Shown: positions 28,896 through 37,434, counted from the first letter of the stretch. The stretch is DNA of 64,000 nucleotides from Palleronia pelagia (GCF_900110115.1 NZ_FOCM01000003.1:310001-374000), one strand, 5' to 3'. Translations and numbers: made by a program. The notes: generated by a model from the letters alone, not told the origin.

Positions 28896-30296
28896 ATGCC
28901 CGACCTTTCCGACGGATTTGCCCCAGCCGATGCCGATGCGCGCCCGCTCTGGGTCCTGGGGCCGGACGACCTGAAGGCGTGGCGGGCGGATCAGCCCGCC
29001 CATGTCGGCAACTGGCTCGACGGCGCGGGCTTCGCCGCGCAGGCGGGCCGGGTGATCGTGGTGCCGTCCCAGACGGGCGAGGTCCACGGCGCCGTGCTGG
29101 GCCTGGGCGACGCGGGCCAGCGCGATCGGCACCGTTTCCTGGTTGGCGGGGCGCGGGCGTCGCTGCCCGAAGGCGATTGGCATCTGGCAGGTGACCTGGA
29201 TCCGGACGCGGCGGCCGAGGCCGCGTTGGGCTGGCTGCTGGCCGGATACGCGTTCGGCCGGTACGCCAAGGCATCGTCCCCCAAGGCGCGACTGGTCCCG
29301 CCGGCCGGTGTCGATGCCGACCGTATCGCCGCCATCGCGGCGGGCGAGGCTCTGACCCGCGACCTGATCAACACGCCCGCCAACGACATGGGCCCGGCCG
29401 AGCTGGAATCGGCCGCGCGGGACCTGGCAAACGCGTTCGGCGCCGGGATCACGGTGACCGCGGGCGATGCGTTGAAGGACGCCAATTTCCCGCTGATCCA
29501 CACGGTCGGCCGCGCCGCCGCGCCCCATCGCGCGCCGCGCCTGATCGAGATGACCTGGGGCGACACCGGCCCGCGCCTCACGCTGGTGGGCAAGGGCGTA
29601 TGCTTCGACACCGGCGGTCTGAACCTCAAGCCCGGCGCGTCCATGGGGCTGATGAAGAAGGACATGGGCGGGGCCGCCACGGTCCTTGGTCTCGCGCGCA
29701 TGATCATGGCGCTGAAGCTGCCGCTGCGGCTGCGCGTGCTGGTCCCGGCGGTCGAGAACGCGGTAGGCAGCGACGCCTTCCGCCCCGGCGACATCCTGAC
29801 GGCCCGCGACGGCAAGACGGTCGAGATCAACAACACCGATGCCGAGGGCCGGCTGGTTCTGGCCGACGCCCTGGCCCTGGCCGCCGAAGAGGCATCGGAT
29901 CTCACCGTCTCCATGGCGACGCTCACCGGCGCGGCGCGGGTGGCCGTCGGCCCCGACCTGGCGCCGTTCTTCTGCAATGACGACGGCATCGCGGCGGCCT
30001 TCGCGGCGGGCGGTGCGGCGGCGCGTGACCCGGTCTGGCGGATGCCGTTCTGGGCGCCCTACGAGCAGATGATCGAGCCAGGGATCGCCGACCTGGACAA
30101 CGCGCCCAAGGGCGGGTTCGCCGGCGCCATCACCGCCGCGCTGTTCCTGCGGCGTTTCGCCGGCGATAGCACGCGTTATGCCCATTTCGACCTCTACGGC
30201 TGGCAGCCGCAATCCGCGCCCGCCCGTCCCAAGGGCGGCGTCGGGCAGGGGGCGCGCGCGATCCTCGCCGCGCTGCCCGGGGTTCTGGGTCTATGA
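28896..30296 (+). CDS. M17-family leucyl aminopeptidase
   Basis: A 466-residue cytosolic dinuclear metallopeptidase removing N-terminal residues from peptides. The metal-binding and signature segments are GKGVCFDTGGLNLKP, KKDMGGAA and NNTDAEGRLVLADAL in the C-terminal domain; the N-terminal macro-like domain (about 1-150) is less conserved. It resembles the PepA/PepB branch, and exact specificity is not readable. Its stop overlaps the NlpC/P60 start by four bases, so a peptide-recycling operon with that hydrolase is plausible. Confidence 0.93.
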   Translation: MPDLSDGFAPADADARPLWVLGPDDLKAWRADQPAHVGNWLDGAGFAAQAGRVIVVPSQTGEVHGAVLGLGDAGQRDRHRFLVGGARASLPEGDWHLAGDLDPDAAAEAALGWLLAGYAFGRYAKASSPKARLVPPAGVDADRIAAIAAGEALTRDLINTPANDMGPAELESAARDLANAFGAGITVTAGDALKDANFPLIHTVGRAAAPHRAPRLIEMTWGDTGPRLTLVGKGVCFDTGGLNLKPGASMGLMKKDMGGAATVLGLARMIMALKLPLRLRVLVPAVENAVGSDAFRPGDILTARDGKTVEINNTDAEGRLVLADALALAAEEASDLTVSMATLTGAARVAVGPDLAPFFCNDDGIAAAFAAGGAAARDPVWRMPFWAPYEQMIEPGIADLDNAPKGGFAGAITAALFLRRFAGDSTRYAHFDLYGWQPQSAPARPKGGVGQGARAILAALPGVLGL

Positions 30297-31126
30297 GCGA
30301 CCGTCGGCTCACCCCCGCCAATGGCCGCGTCGCCGCAGCGCACCTGAAAGGCATGGTCGAGGCCCTCAGCTATACCGAGGGCAGCCCGGCCAGTGTGACG
30401 GCGCCCATCACCGATATCTGGACCACGCCCGACCGGGTGGCCCGGGACCGGCAGTTGCTGCGGGGCGAGGCCGTGCGCGTCTACGAACGCGCGGGCGGCA
30501 TGGCCTTCATCCGGGCCGAGCGGGACGGTTACGTGGGCTACGTGCCCGAGATCGACCTGGGCGACCCGGTGGCGGCCACGCATATCATCGGCGTCCCGGC
30601 CAGCCACCTTTATCCCGCGCCGGACATGAAGATCCCAGCCATCGCGCGCCTGAGCTTCGGCGCGCGGCTTCGGGTGGTGGCCGCGTCCGACACGTTCTTC
30701 GAACTCGACGATGGCACCCACGTCCCGCGGCCGCACCTGCGACCGGCCAACCGGCCCTTCACGGACCCGGCCAGCGTCGCGCAGTTGTTCTTCGGGGTGC
30801 CGTACCTCTGGGGCGGCAACTCTTCCGACGGCATCGACTGCTCGGGGCTGATCCAGGCGGCGCTCTTGGCGTCGGGGCATCCCTGCCCGGGGGACAGCGA
30901 CCTGCAGGAGGGCGTGGTGGGCCAGCCGCTGCCGGCGGATGCGGCCATCACGCGGGGCGACCTGCTGTTCTGGAAGGGTCACGTTGCGATGGCCGTGGAT
31001 GGCGAAGTGCTGATCCATGCCAACGCCCACCACATGGCGACGAGCTATGAGCCCATCGCCGACGCCATCGCGCGGATTGAATCTCAGGGCGGCGGCCCGG
31101 TGACCAGCCGGCGGCGGCTGTCCTAG
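30293..31126 (+). CDS. C40 (NlpC/P60) peptidase with SH3 domains
   Basis: A 277-residue protein with two SH3-like segments (about 35-90 and 105-150) and a C-terminal NlpC/P60 domain. The catalytic cysteine is C183 (GIDCSGL), histidine H230 (WKGHVAM), and the third polar residue lies in IHANAHH. Such enzymes cleave gamma-D-glutamyl-diamino-acid bonds in murein peptides. No signal peptide is seen, so it probably acts on imported murein peptides in the cytosol (YkfC-like). Coupling to the aminopeptidase (ATGA overlap) fits recycling. Confidence 0.9.
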   Translation: MSDRRLTPANGRVAAAHLKGMVEALSYTEGSPASVTAPITDIWTTPDRVARDRQLLRGEAVRVYERAGGMAFIRAERDGYVGYVPEIDLGDPVAATHIIGVPASHLYPAPDMKIPAIARLSFGARLRVVAASDTFFELDDGTHVPRPHLRPANRPFTDPASVAQLFFGVPYLWGGNSSDGIDCSGLIQAALLASGHPCPGDSDLQEGVVGQPLPADAAITRGDLLFWKGHVAMAVDGEVLIHANAHHMATSYEPIADAIARIESQGGGPVTSRRRLS

Positions 31127-31141
31127 GCTTCGGCCCCCCGG

Positions 31142-31666
31142 TCAGCCTGCCTTTCGCCGTTTCGCCAGTTCACGATAAAGCGCGGCGGGGCTGACGCCGA
31201 TGGCTTCGGCGACCTCCGTCCAGGGCTGGTCGCCCGGCGCACCGTTCAGCGTCAGCCAGGCGTCGAGCCGGTCGGGCAGCCGCTTCATGCGCAGGATCTC
31301 GACCCGCGCGCGCTGGGCCTGCACCTCTTTCGCCGCGCCCGCGAACAGGTCCAGCAACGTCGCGGGAGATTGCGCCAGCCCCTCGAGAAACGCCCCGCGG
31401 GCCACCCGGCGCAGCGCAGTGTCGGTGCGGGTATTGGCGTCGCAGTGATACCGCGCGGCGAAAAGCGACGCTTCGGCCAGCAGCGTGCCGGGCCGCGCCA
31501 CGTGCAGGGTCAGCGTCTCGCCCTCCGACAACGTGCGCACCAGCGCGATGGACCCCGACTCCAGGAAAATGGCGTCCCGGATCGGATCGTCGCGGTGAAA
31601 CACCGCCTGTCCCGTCCTGACCCGCGTGAGCGGCGCATGGGCGAAAAGCGCGGCAAGATCCGACAT
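31142..31666 (-). CDS. Crp/Fnr-family transcriptional regulator
   Basis: About 174 residues. It has an N-terminal cyclic-nucleotide-binding-like beta-roll (about 10-110, including VFHRDDPIRDAIFLESGSI) and a short C-terminal helix-turn-helix (TEVAEAIGVSPAALYRELAKR). No N-terminal cysteine cluster like that of FNR is visible. Two in-frame ATGs (31678 and 31666) fall inside a perfect 14-base palindrome, so the exact start is uncertain and autoregulation is suggested. It is divergent from the predicted copper-handling cluster, its likely target. Confidence 0.85.
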   Translation of the reverse strand: MSDLAALFAHAPLTRVRTGQAVFHRDDPIRDAIFLESGSIALVRTLSEGETLTLHVARPGTLLAEASLFAARYHCDANTRTDTALRRVARGAFLEGLAQSPATLLDLFAGAAKEVQAQRARVEILRMKRLPDRLDAWLTLNGAPGDQPWTEVAEAIGVSPAALYRELAKRRKAG

Positions 31667-31678
31667 GATCCGGATCAT
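31665..31678. promoter_or_regulatory. Perfect palindrome resembling a Crp/Fnr operator
   Basis: ATGATCCGGATCAT is an exact 14-base palindrome whose core TGAT-N4-ATCA matches the inner part of the FNR-type consensus TTGAT-N4-ATCAA. It overlaps the start codon of the regulator and lies 57 bases before the divergent exported-protein gene. Confidence 0.5.
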
Positions 31679-31734
31679 ACGCCGATCCGGGGACCCGCGA
31701 TAGTCTGACAGCACCATCGAGACAGGAGATTCGC

Positions 31735-32286
31735 ATGTTCCGCCTTGCCGCCGCGACGACACTTGCCCTGGCCGCGCCCTTCGCGACCCAGGCCCAGCAC
31801 GCCGACCATTCCGCCGGGATGACCCATGGCGCTGCCCTCGCGACCCTGACCGAGCCGGGACAGGGCGCCTTCGCCGCGTTGTCCGAGGTCGTCCAACTGC
31901 TCGAGTCGGACCCGCACACCGATTGGTCGCGCGTCGATCTGGATGGTCTGCGCGCGCACCTGGTCGACATGGACCTGCTGGCGACCCGGGCGCAGGTCGA
32001 AACCGACGCGATCGACGGCGGCCTCACGGCGCGCGCGACCGGTGATGCGCGCGTCCTGGCCGCGCTGCGCCGCATGGTCCCGGCCCATGCCGAGCAACTG
32101 GCCGCTGATCCGTCCTGGACCGTCTCGGCCGAGGCGCGGGACGACCATGTCGTCCTGACCGTCACGGGTGACGATGCCGCCACCACGGCGCGGATCCGGG
32201 GGCTGGGGTTCTTCGGCCTCATGGCCAGCCAGGATCATCACCGCGCGCATCACCTGGCCATCGCACGCGGCGAGATGCCCCACTGA
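31735..32286 (+). CDS. His-rich exported protein of the metal cluster
   Basis: A 183-residue protein with a Sec signal peptide (MFRLAAATTLALAAPFATQA). The predicted mature N-terminus QHADHSAGMTHG and a C-terminal cluster DHHRAHH provide candidate metal ligands of the His/Met type seen in periplasmic copper proteins. The central part is helical and acidic. I do not know the family name. ACAGGAGA precedes the ATG. It heads the plus-strand run that continues through DUF411, cytochrome c, CopC and CopD. Confidence 0.72.
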   Translation: MFRLAAATTLALAAPFATQAQHADHSAGMTHGAALATLTEPGQGAFAALSEVVQLLESDPHTDWSRVDLDGLRAHLVDMDLLATRAQVETDAIDGGLTARATGDARVLAALRRMVPAHAEQLAADPSWTVSAEARDDHVVLTVTGDDAATTARIRGLGFFGLMASQDHHRAHHLAIARGEMPH

Positions 32287-32304
32287 CGGTGAGTCCTGTT
32301 GTCG

Positions 32305-32650
32305 ATGGGGGACGGGATCGCTACTCTCTCATCCGATAAAAATCGTTCTGTCGGCACTCCTGTCGCTGGCGCTCCTGTTCGTTGCCAGCCTCGACGCGGC
32401 GCACGCCGCGCCGCGCGGCGGCGATTTCGCCACGACCGAAATGCCGCACCACGGGGGCGGCGCCGCGGACATGGAGTGCTGCGACGGACTGTCCGGCCGG
32501 ACCGCGTCCTGCCTCGGCGACCTGTTCGCGGTCGGCGCGTGGACGGCCCGGCCCGCCACGCTGCCGGTCCCGGTTCACTTCGCGGTGTCCGGCGGACGGT
32601 TCGCGGACGGGTTCCTGTGCGAACCACCGCTGGGCCCGCCGAAGGTCTGA
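32305..32650 (+). CDS. Small Cys/His-rich exported protein, frame problem at start
   Basis: The frame ending at 32650 encodes a signal-peptide-like helix (IKIVLSALLSLALLFVASL, cleavage after AHA) and a mature part with MPHHGGG, DMECCDG and three further cysteines, typical of small periplasmic metal proteins. It has no ATG, GTG or TTG start. The ATG at 32305 lies in another frame but would join it if the run of five G at 32307-32311 were four. This is either a sequence error, a genuine frameshift or an unusual start. Its position suits the copper-type cluster. Confidence 0.5.
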
Positions 32651-32715
32651 CGGCTGGATCTCCGTCAATCTACGCGCTCCGGCGCATACAGCTTCTCCGA
32701 ACAGGACCCATTCCA

Positions 32716-33192
32716 ATGACCAATCGTCGTGCTTTCCTTACCGGCCTTGGCGCCACCGCGCTGATCGCCGCCACCCCTGCCGCGCGCGCCGCTGCGTCCA
32801 CCGCGCTGCACGTGCTGTCCTCGCCCAATTGCGGTTGCTGCCACGCCTGGGCCGACCTGGCCCGCGCCCGCGGATACGCCGTCACGGTCGAGGACCTGAC
32901 CGACCCCGGCGCCCAGAAGGCCGCGCGGGGCGTGCCGGCCAACCTGGTCTCGTGCCACACCGTCGATGCGGACGGCTACGTCTTCGAGGGCCACGTGCCC
33001 TTCGAGCCGATGGAAGCCGTGCTGCGCGACCGCCCCGACATCACCGGCCTCGCGGTGCCCGGCATGCCCATGGGCTCGCCCGGCATGGGCGACGACCCGA
33101 ACGCCCGGTTCGACGTGATCGCCTTCGGCGGGTCGGCAGGTGCGGGCACGGTCTTCTACCGCGCGGGCACGCAGCGTCCCTTCGACGTCTGA
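32716..33192 (+). CDS. DUF411 metal-binding protein
   Basis: A 158-residue exported protein with an RR-containing signal (MTNRRAFLTGLGATALIAA), possibly a Tat substrate. It has a thioredoxin-like DUF411 domain. The NCGCCHAW motif at about 37-44 supplies the metal-binding cysteines and histidine, followed by SCHTVD, then VPFEPM and MPMGSPGM. DUF411 proteins occur beside copper resistance genes and are thought to bind copper in the periplasm. The cytochrome gene starts four bases after its stop. Confidence 0.88.
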   Translation: MTNRRAFLTGLGATALIAATPAARAAASTALHVLSSPNCGCCHAWADLARARGYAVTVEDLTDPGAQKAARGVPANLVSCHTVDADGYVFEGHVPFEPMEAVLRDRPDITGLAVPGMPMGSPGMGDDPNARFDVIAFGGSAGAGTVFYRAGTQRPFDV

Positions 33193-33195
33193 TCG

Positions 33196-33669
33196 GTGCG
33201 AAGCCCACTCTATGCACTGGCCGGTCTCGCCCTGCTGGCGGGGCTGGCCGCCTTCCTGGTCATCGGCCCGGATCGTGGCGGGGAAGAGATTCAGCTGCGC
33301 CCGGACGACCCCGACGAGATCGCGCTGGGGCGCCGCGTCTACGACGCCGAATGCGCGTCCTGCCACGGCGCGGGCCTGCAAGGACAGACCGACTGGCAGA
33401 GCCCGGGCACGGACGGCCTGATGCCGGCGCCGCCGCACGACGAGACGGGGCACACATGGCACCACCCCGACGCCATGCTGTTCGCGCTGACCCGCGACGG
33501 GCTGGGCGCAGTGCTGGGGGATCCCGACTACGAGTCCGGCATGCCCGCCTTCGCCGGACGGCTGAGCGACGACGAAATCCGCGCCGCGCTGTCCTTCATC
33601 AAGTCCACCTGGCCGGCCGAGATCCGCGCCGCCCATGACGAGATAAACGACCGCGCCGCCCCCCAGTGA
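33196..33669 (+). CDS. Membrane-anchored or exported c-type cytochrome
   Basis: A 157-residue protein with an N-terminal hydrophobic segment (about 5-24) and a single haem-binding CxxCH at C53-C56-H57 (CASCHGAG). The probable distal ligand is M116 in SGMPAFAG. It starts with GTG four bases after the DUF411 stop, indicating coupling. A THWHH-like histidine stretch (GHTWHHPDAM) sits between the ligands. Its place between DUF411 and CopC suggests electron transfer linked to periplasmic copper redox handling, an inference from context. Confidence 0.87.
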   Translation: MRSPLYALAGLALLAGLAAFLVIGPDRGGEEIQLRPDDPDEIALGRRVYDAECASCHGAGLQGQTDWQSPGTDGLMPAPPHDETGHTWHHPDAMLFALTRDGLGAVLGDPDYESGMPAFAGRLSDDEIRAALSFIKSTWPAEIRAAHDEINDRAAPQ

Positions 33670-33694
33670 TGCGGCGCTTGAGAGGAGAAAAGAT

Positions 33695-34048
33695 ATGCGA
33701 AACACCCTGACCATCCTTGCTGCGACCATCGCGCTTGCGGCGCTCGGAACCGGCGCGTCAGCCCATTCCAAGAGCAGCACCTTCACCCCCGAGGACGGCG
33801 CGACCGTCACGGATGTGCCCGAGATCACCATGCAGTTCGACGATCCCATGCGCGTCATCTCGGTCGGCCTGACCCGCGATGGCGAGGATGCGGCGCTGGA
33901 GCGCGAGACCGGCACCGACCCGGTGACCGAGTTCGTCGCCCGCCCCGCAGGCGACCTCGCGCCCGGGGCCTACACCGTCGAGTGGCGGGGGATGAGCGCC
34001 GACGGCCACCCCATGCAGGGAAGCTTCAGCTTCACCCTCGCCCAGTGA
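33695..34048 (+). CDS. copC: Copper-binding protein CopC
   Basis: A 117-residue periplasmic beta-barrel protein. A signal peptide (about 1-23) leaves mature histidine H24 at or near the N-terminus (ASA-HSKSSTFTP), the usual Cu(II) ligand position. The family pattern PEDGATV, then MQFDDPM, then the C-terminal SADGHPMQG with a second histidine is clear. AGAGGAG precedes the ATG. It normally delivers copper to CopD, whose gene starts one base after the copC stop. Confidence 0.92.
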   Translation: MRNTLTILAATIALAALGTGASAHSKSSTFTPEDGATVTDVPEITMQFDDPMRVISVGLTRDGEDAALERETGTDPVTEFVARPAGDLAPGAYTVEWRGMSADGHPMQGSFSFTLAQ

Positions 34049-34049
34049 C

Positions 34050-34931
34050 GTGACGGGGCTGGAGACGATCGACGCCCTCGCGGTCCTGGCCATCTGCGCC
34101 AAGGCCGCCGGGTACGCCGCCGCGCTGACCGCCATGGGTGGCGCGTTGTTCGCCGCGGTCTTCGCGCGCGCGGCCGACCCGGACACCCTGCGGCTGGCGC
34201 GGCGCATGGCGGCGGTCGCCGCTGCCATAGGTCTGGCCGTGCTGGCGCTGCGCTTCGGCATTCGGGCGGCGCGTATCTCGGGCATGGGTGTCGCCGGGGC
34301 GACCGATCCGATGATGCTGGGCTTCGTCTGGCAGAGCCCGCTGGGCGCGGCGGCCATCTGGCGCGGCTTGGGCGAGATCGGCGTGCTCACCATCCTGCTG
34401 CCGGGCCTCGCGGGGCGGCTGGTGCCGCTCGCCGGGGCATTCGCCATCGCGGTGTCCTACACGCTCGTGGGGCACACGCTGGGCGATCCGCGCTGGGTGA
34501 TGGCCGGGCTGCTGGCGATTCATCTGCTGGCGGTGGCCTTCTGGGTGGGTGCGCTCTTGCCGCTTTTCCGGGCTGCCGGGACGGGGCAGGGCGTGACCCT
34601 CCTGCACAAGTTCGGCACGTTTGCCGCGTGGGCCGTGGGCGCGCTGGCCGCCGCCGGGTCGATCCTTGCCTGGCTTCTCGCCGGCTCGCTTGTCGCCCTT
34701 CTGGGAACGGCCTACGGCGTCGGGCTTCTGCTCAAGCTCGCCGTGGTCTGCGGGCTTTTGCTTCTGGCGGCGGGCAACAAGTGGCGGCTGGTCCCCGCGC
34801 TGGCCGCCGGGCGCCCCGGCGCGTCCGCAGCGCTTCGGCGGTCCATCGCGCTGGAAGGGGGCGCGGTGATCCTGATCCTGCTGGTCACGGCCGCGATCAC
34901 CACCGTCACGACGCCGCCTGTGAATCTCTGA
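34050..34931 (+). CDS. copD: Copper transport membrane protein CopD
   Basis: A 293-residue inner-membrane protein with about eight hydrophobic helices. Conserved CopD-type residues are in the VGHTLGDPRW and HLLAVAFWVGAL segments, including membrane-embedded histidines. It begins with GTG almost immediately after copC. CopC/CopD pairs import copper from periplasm to cytosol or membrane in characterised systems. No CopA or CopB genes are present, so this is a CopCD-only arrangement with extra partners. Confidence 0.9.
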   Translation: MTGLETIDALAVLAICAKAAGYAAALTAMGGALFAAVFARAADPDTLRLARRMAAVAAAIGLAVLALRFGIRAARISGMGVAGATDPMMLGFVWQSPLGAAAIWRGLGEIGVLTILLPGLAGRLVPLAGAFAIAVSYTLVGHTLGDPRWVMAGLLAIHLLAVAFWVGALLPLFRAAGTGQGVTLLHKFGTFAAWAVGALAAAGSILAWLLAGSLVALLGTAYGVGLLLKLAVVCGLLLLAAGNKWRLVPALAAGRPGASAALRRSIALEGGAVILILLVTAAITTVTTPPVNL

Positions 34932-34940
34932 AGAGGGGCG

Positions 34941-35345
34941 ATGATGCTGCCGTTTCTTGCCGGGATCGCCTTCGCATTGCTGGCCATCGTCTTGCTTCGA
35001 CTCAGCGGCATGTCCCGTGACCGCGCTACTGGCCCGATCCTCCTCGTCGCGATCGCGGTGTTCTACTCTGTCTTCGCGGTCGATCATGGCGGCTTTCCCG
35101 CCTTCGCAGTGCAAGCCGTGATCGCGGTGCTGTTCACCGCGGTTGCGATCCTCGGCTATCGGACCCGGCTGGCTTGGGTCGGTGTCGGGATGATCGCGCA
35201 CGGGCTGTTCGACGCGGTCGCGCAGACGGCCATGAACAGCCCCGCGCCGGGCTGGTGGGGCCCCTTCTGCATCGGGGTCGACGTGGTGCTGGGGCTGTGG
35301 CTGCTGACCCTGCGGCCGGAACCCGTGCGGGGGGACGCACGCTGA
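34941..35345 (+). CDS. Small four-helix membrane protein (134 aa)
   Basis: A 134-residue inner-membrane protein with four hydrophobic segments (about 3-22, 33-50, 54-72 and 80-125 in part). It carries polar residues likely to matter inside the membrane: VDHGGFPAF, GMIAHGLFDAV and GWWGPFCIGVDV. The last pattern is reminiscent of DUF6010-like proteins, a tentative match. It starts nine bases after copD with GAGGGGCG upstream, so it belongs to the same unit. Histidine and aspartate positions could bind metal. Confidence 0.7.
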   Translation: MMLPFLAGIAFALLAIVLLRLSGMSRDRATGPILLVAIAVFYSVFAVDHGGFPAFAVQAVIAVLFTAVAILGYRTRLAWVGVGMIAHGLFDAVAQTAMNSPAPGWWGPFCIGVDVVLGLWLLTLRPEPVRGDAR

Positions 35346-35372
35346 CCGGGCAGCAACACCCCGGCAAATGAC

Positions 35373-36575
35373 ATGACGCAAAGCTTTCTCGACACCTGGC
35401 ATTCGGCCGCGACCACCGCGCTCGGCCTGTTCTGGACGGCCTTCTGGGCCTTTGGCCTGGGATACCTGATCTCGTCGATGATCCAGGTCTTCATCACGCG
35501 CCAGACCATGCAGGAGAAGATGGGAAAGGCGGGGGCACGCTCGGTCGCCATGGGCACGTTTTTCGGCTTCGTCAGCTCGTCTTGCAGTTTTGCCGCGCTG
35601 TCCGGCGCCCGCGCGCTGTTCGCCAAGGGCGCGGGGCTGGTCCCGGCCATGGCATTCCTGCTGGCCTCGACCAACCTGGTGGTCGAGCTGGGCATCATCA
35701 TCGCCATCTTCCTTGGCTGGCAATTCGTCGTCGGCGAATATGTGGGCGGCCTACTTCTGATCGGGCTGATGTGGCTGGTCATCCGCCTGACCAAGGGCAT
35801 CGCTCCGGTCGACGAGGCGCGGCGCAACGCCAAGCAAAGCCAAGGCGACGAGGACGAGTCGGCTGGCTCGGACGCCTCGTGGCGCGACAAGATCGCCTCG
35901 CGCGACAGCTGGGCCATGGTGGCGCAGCGGTACGTCATGGAATGGATGATGGTCTGGAAGGACGTGACCGTGGGCTTCACGGTCGCCGGCATCATCGCCG
36001 CCTTCGTGCCGCAGGCCTTCTTTGAATGGCTCTTCATAGGCGGAGACGACCCGAACTTCTTCGAGCTTCTGGCGCAGGCCGTCGTGGGCCCCGTCGCGGC
36101 CTTCTTCACCTTCATCGGGTCCATGGGGAACATCCCGCTGGCGGCCGTTCTCTACGGCAATGGCGTGGCCTTCGCGGGGATCATGGCGTTCATCTTTTCC
36201 GACCTGGTGGTGATCCCGGTATTGCGGGTCAACGCCCAGTACTACGGGTGGAAGATGGCCCTTTATATCCTCGGCGTGTTTCTCGTCGTGCTGGTGGTGA
36301 CGGCGATGCTGCTGCATTATGGCTTCTCGGCTTTGGGCCTGCTGCCCTCGGCCGAACAGGTGCGCACCGTCACCGATCGCGAATTCTTCGCGATCGACTA
36401 TACCTTCTGGCTGAACCTGCTGTTCGCCGCGCAGGGTCTCGCGTTCCTCGGATGGAAGATCGCCCGCTCGGGCTGGAGCTTCGCCATCGGTGCTGGCGTG
36501 GTCGAGAAGGCATTGTTCGCGCTCGCCATGCTGTCCTACGCGTGGCTGGCCGTGGGCCTGTTCGTCGGCGGCTAG
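35373..36575 (+). CDS. COG0701/DUF318-type permease
   Basis: A 400-residue inner-membrane protein with about ten helices and a central charged cytosolic loop (about 148-175). The first half has the signature SSSCSFAALSGARALFAKGAG, the second half TFIGSMGNIPLAAVLYGNG. This is the UPF0718 permease group, which includes predicted Cu/Zn and organoarsenical exporters. Its position at the end of the copper-type cluster suggests metal export. A hairpin terminator follows, ending the run that starts at 31735. Confidence 0.85.
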   Translation: MTQSFLDTWHSAATTALGLFWTAFWAFGLGYLISSMIQVFITRQTMQEKMGKAGARSVAMGTFFGFVSSSCSFAALSGARALFAKGAGLVPAMAFLLASTNLVVELGIIIAIFLGWQFVVGEYVGGLLLIGLMWLVIRLTKGIAPVDEARRNAKQSQGDEDESAGSDASWRDKIASRDSWAMVAQRYVMEWMMVWKDVTVGFTVAGIIAAFVPQAFFEWLFIGGDDPNFFELLAQAVVGPVAAFFTFIGSMGNIPLAAVLYGNGVAFAGIMAFIFSDLVVIPVLRVNAQYYGWKMALYILGVFLVVLVVTAMLLHYGFSALGLLPSAEQVRTVTDREFFAIDYTFWLNLLFAAQGLAFLGWKIARSGWSFAIGAGVVEKALFALAMLSYAWLAVGLFVGG

Positions 36576-36592
36576 TGTCGAAGCGCCCGGTG

Positions 36593-36618
36593 GCGCCCCC
36601 GCTCCTAGACGGGGGCGC
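36593..36618. terminator. Hairpin between the permease and the SDR fragment
   Basis: A 9-base stem GCGCCCCCG/CGGGGGCGC with an 8-base loop sits between convergent genes. It can serve both strands, though neither side has a T-run. Confidence 0.5.
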
Positions 36619-36634
36619 TCGGCGGGATGTCGGA

Positions 36635-37380
36635 TCAGACCGGCTGAACCGTCGGGCGGAACAGGATCTCGTTCACGTCCACGTTCTCGGGCTGGGACAC
36701 GGCGAAGGCCACCATGTCGGCCATGGTCGAGGACGGCACCGCGATGTCCTTGACGAAGCCGCGGACCTGGTCGCCGAGCTCGGGCTCGGAGATGTGCTGC
36801 ATCAGTTCGGTATCCACCGCGCCGGGCGAGATGACGGTGACACGCACGTTGTAGTCCTTCACTTCCTGCCGCAGGCCTTCGGAAATGGCGCGCACCGCGA
36901 ACTTGGTCCCGCAATAGACCGCGCCGGTGGCGACGGCCTTGTGGCCGTAGACCGAGCTCACGTTGATGATCTGGCCGGACTTCTGTTCCTGGAAGATCGG
37001 CAGCACGGCGCCGATGCCGTAGAGCGTGCCCTTCACGTTGACGTCGACCATCTGGTCCCATTCGTCCACCCGCAGGCTTTCCATGGGCGACAGTGGCATC
37101 AGGCCCGCGTTTTTGAACATCACGTCCATGCGGCCGAACGTGTCCTTGGCCTTGGCGACCAGCGCCTGACCTCCTCGCGCTTGGTGACGTCGGTGGCCAG
37201 TGCGACTGCTTCACCGCCCGCGGCCTCGATTTCCTGCCCGATGGTATCCAGGCGGTCCTGGCGGCGCGCACCCAGCGCGACCTTGGCGCCCTTGGCGGCC
37301 AGGTCACGCGCGGTGGCCTCGCCCATGCCGCTGGACGCGCCGGTGATGACGATGACCTTTCCGGTGATGTTGTCGGTCAT
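36635..37380 (-). pseudogene. Short-chain dehydrogenase/reductase with a one-base frameshift
   Basis: Two frames together make one SDR. The first (37380 down to about 37170) has the NAD-binding [10 protein letters not shown] and ends in DVTKREEV. The second (through to 36635) resumes at [15 protein letters not shown] and carries NAGLMPL, the catalytic serine in INVSSVYG and the YCGTKFA Tyr-Lys pair. Adding one base near 37168, giving GTC CAG GCG CTG on the minus strand, restores a normal protein of about 248 residues. It is either a recent frameshift mutation or a sequencing error. Confidence 0.85.
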
Positions 37381-37434
37381 TGTATCTTCCTTTCTTCGGA
37401 ATTGATCGGGACGGCCGCCGGGCCGCCCGGGAGG

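Noticed and set aside
28398-30212. Minus-strand open frame of about 600 codons opposite the aminopeptidase
   Set aside because: Mirror of a well-supported M17 gene; no recognisable motif.
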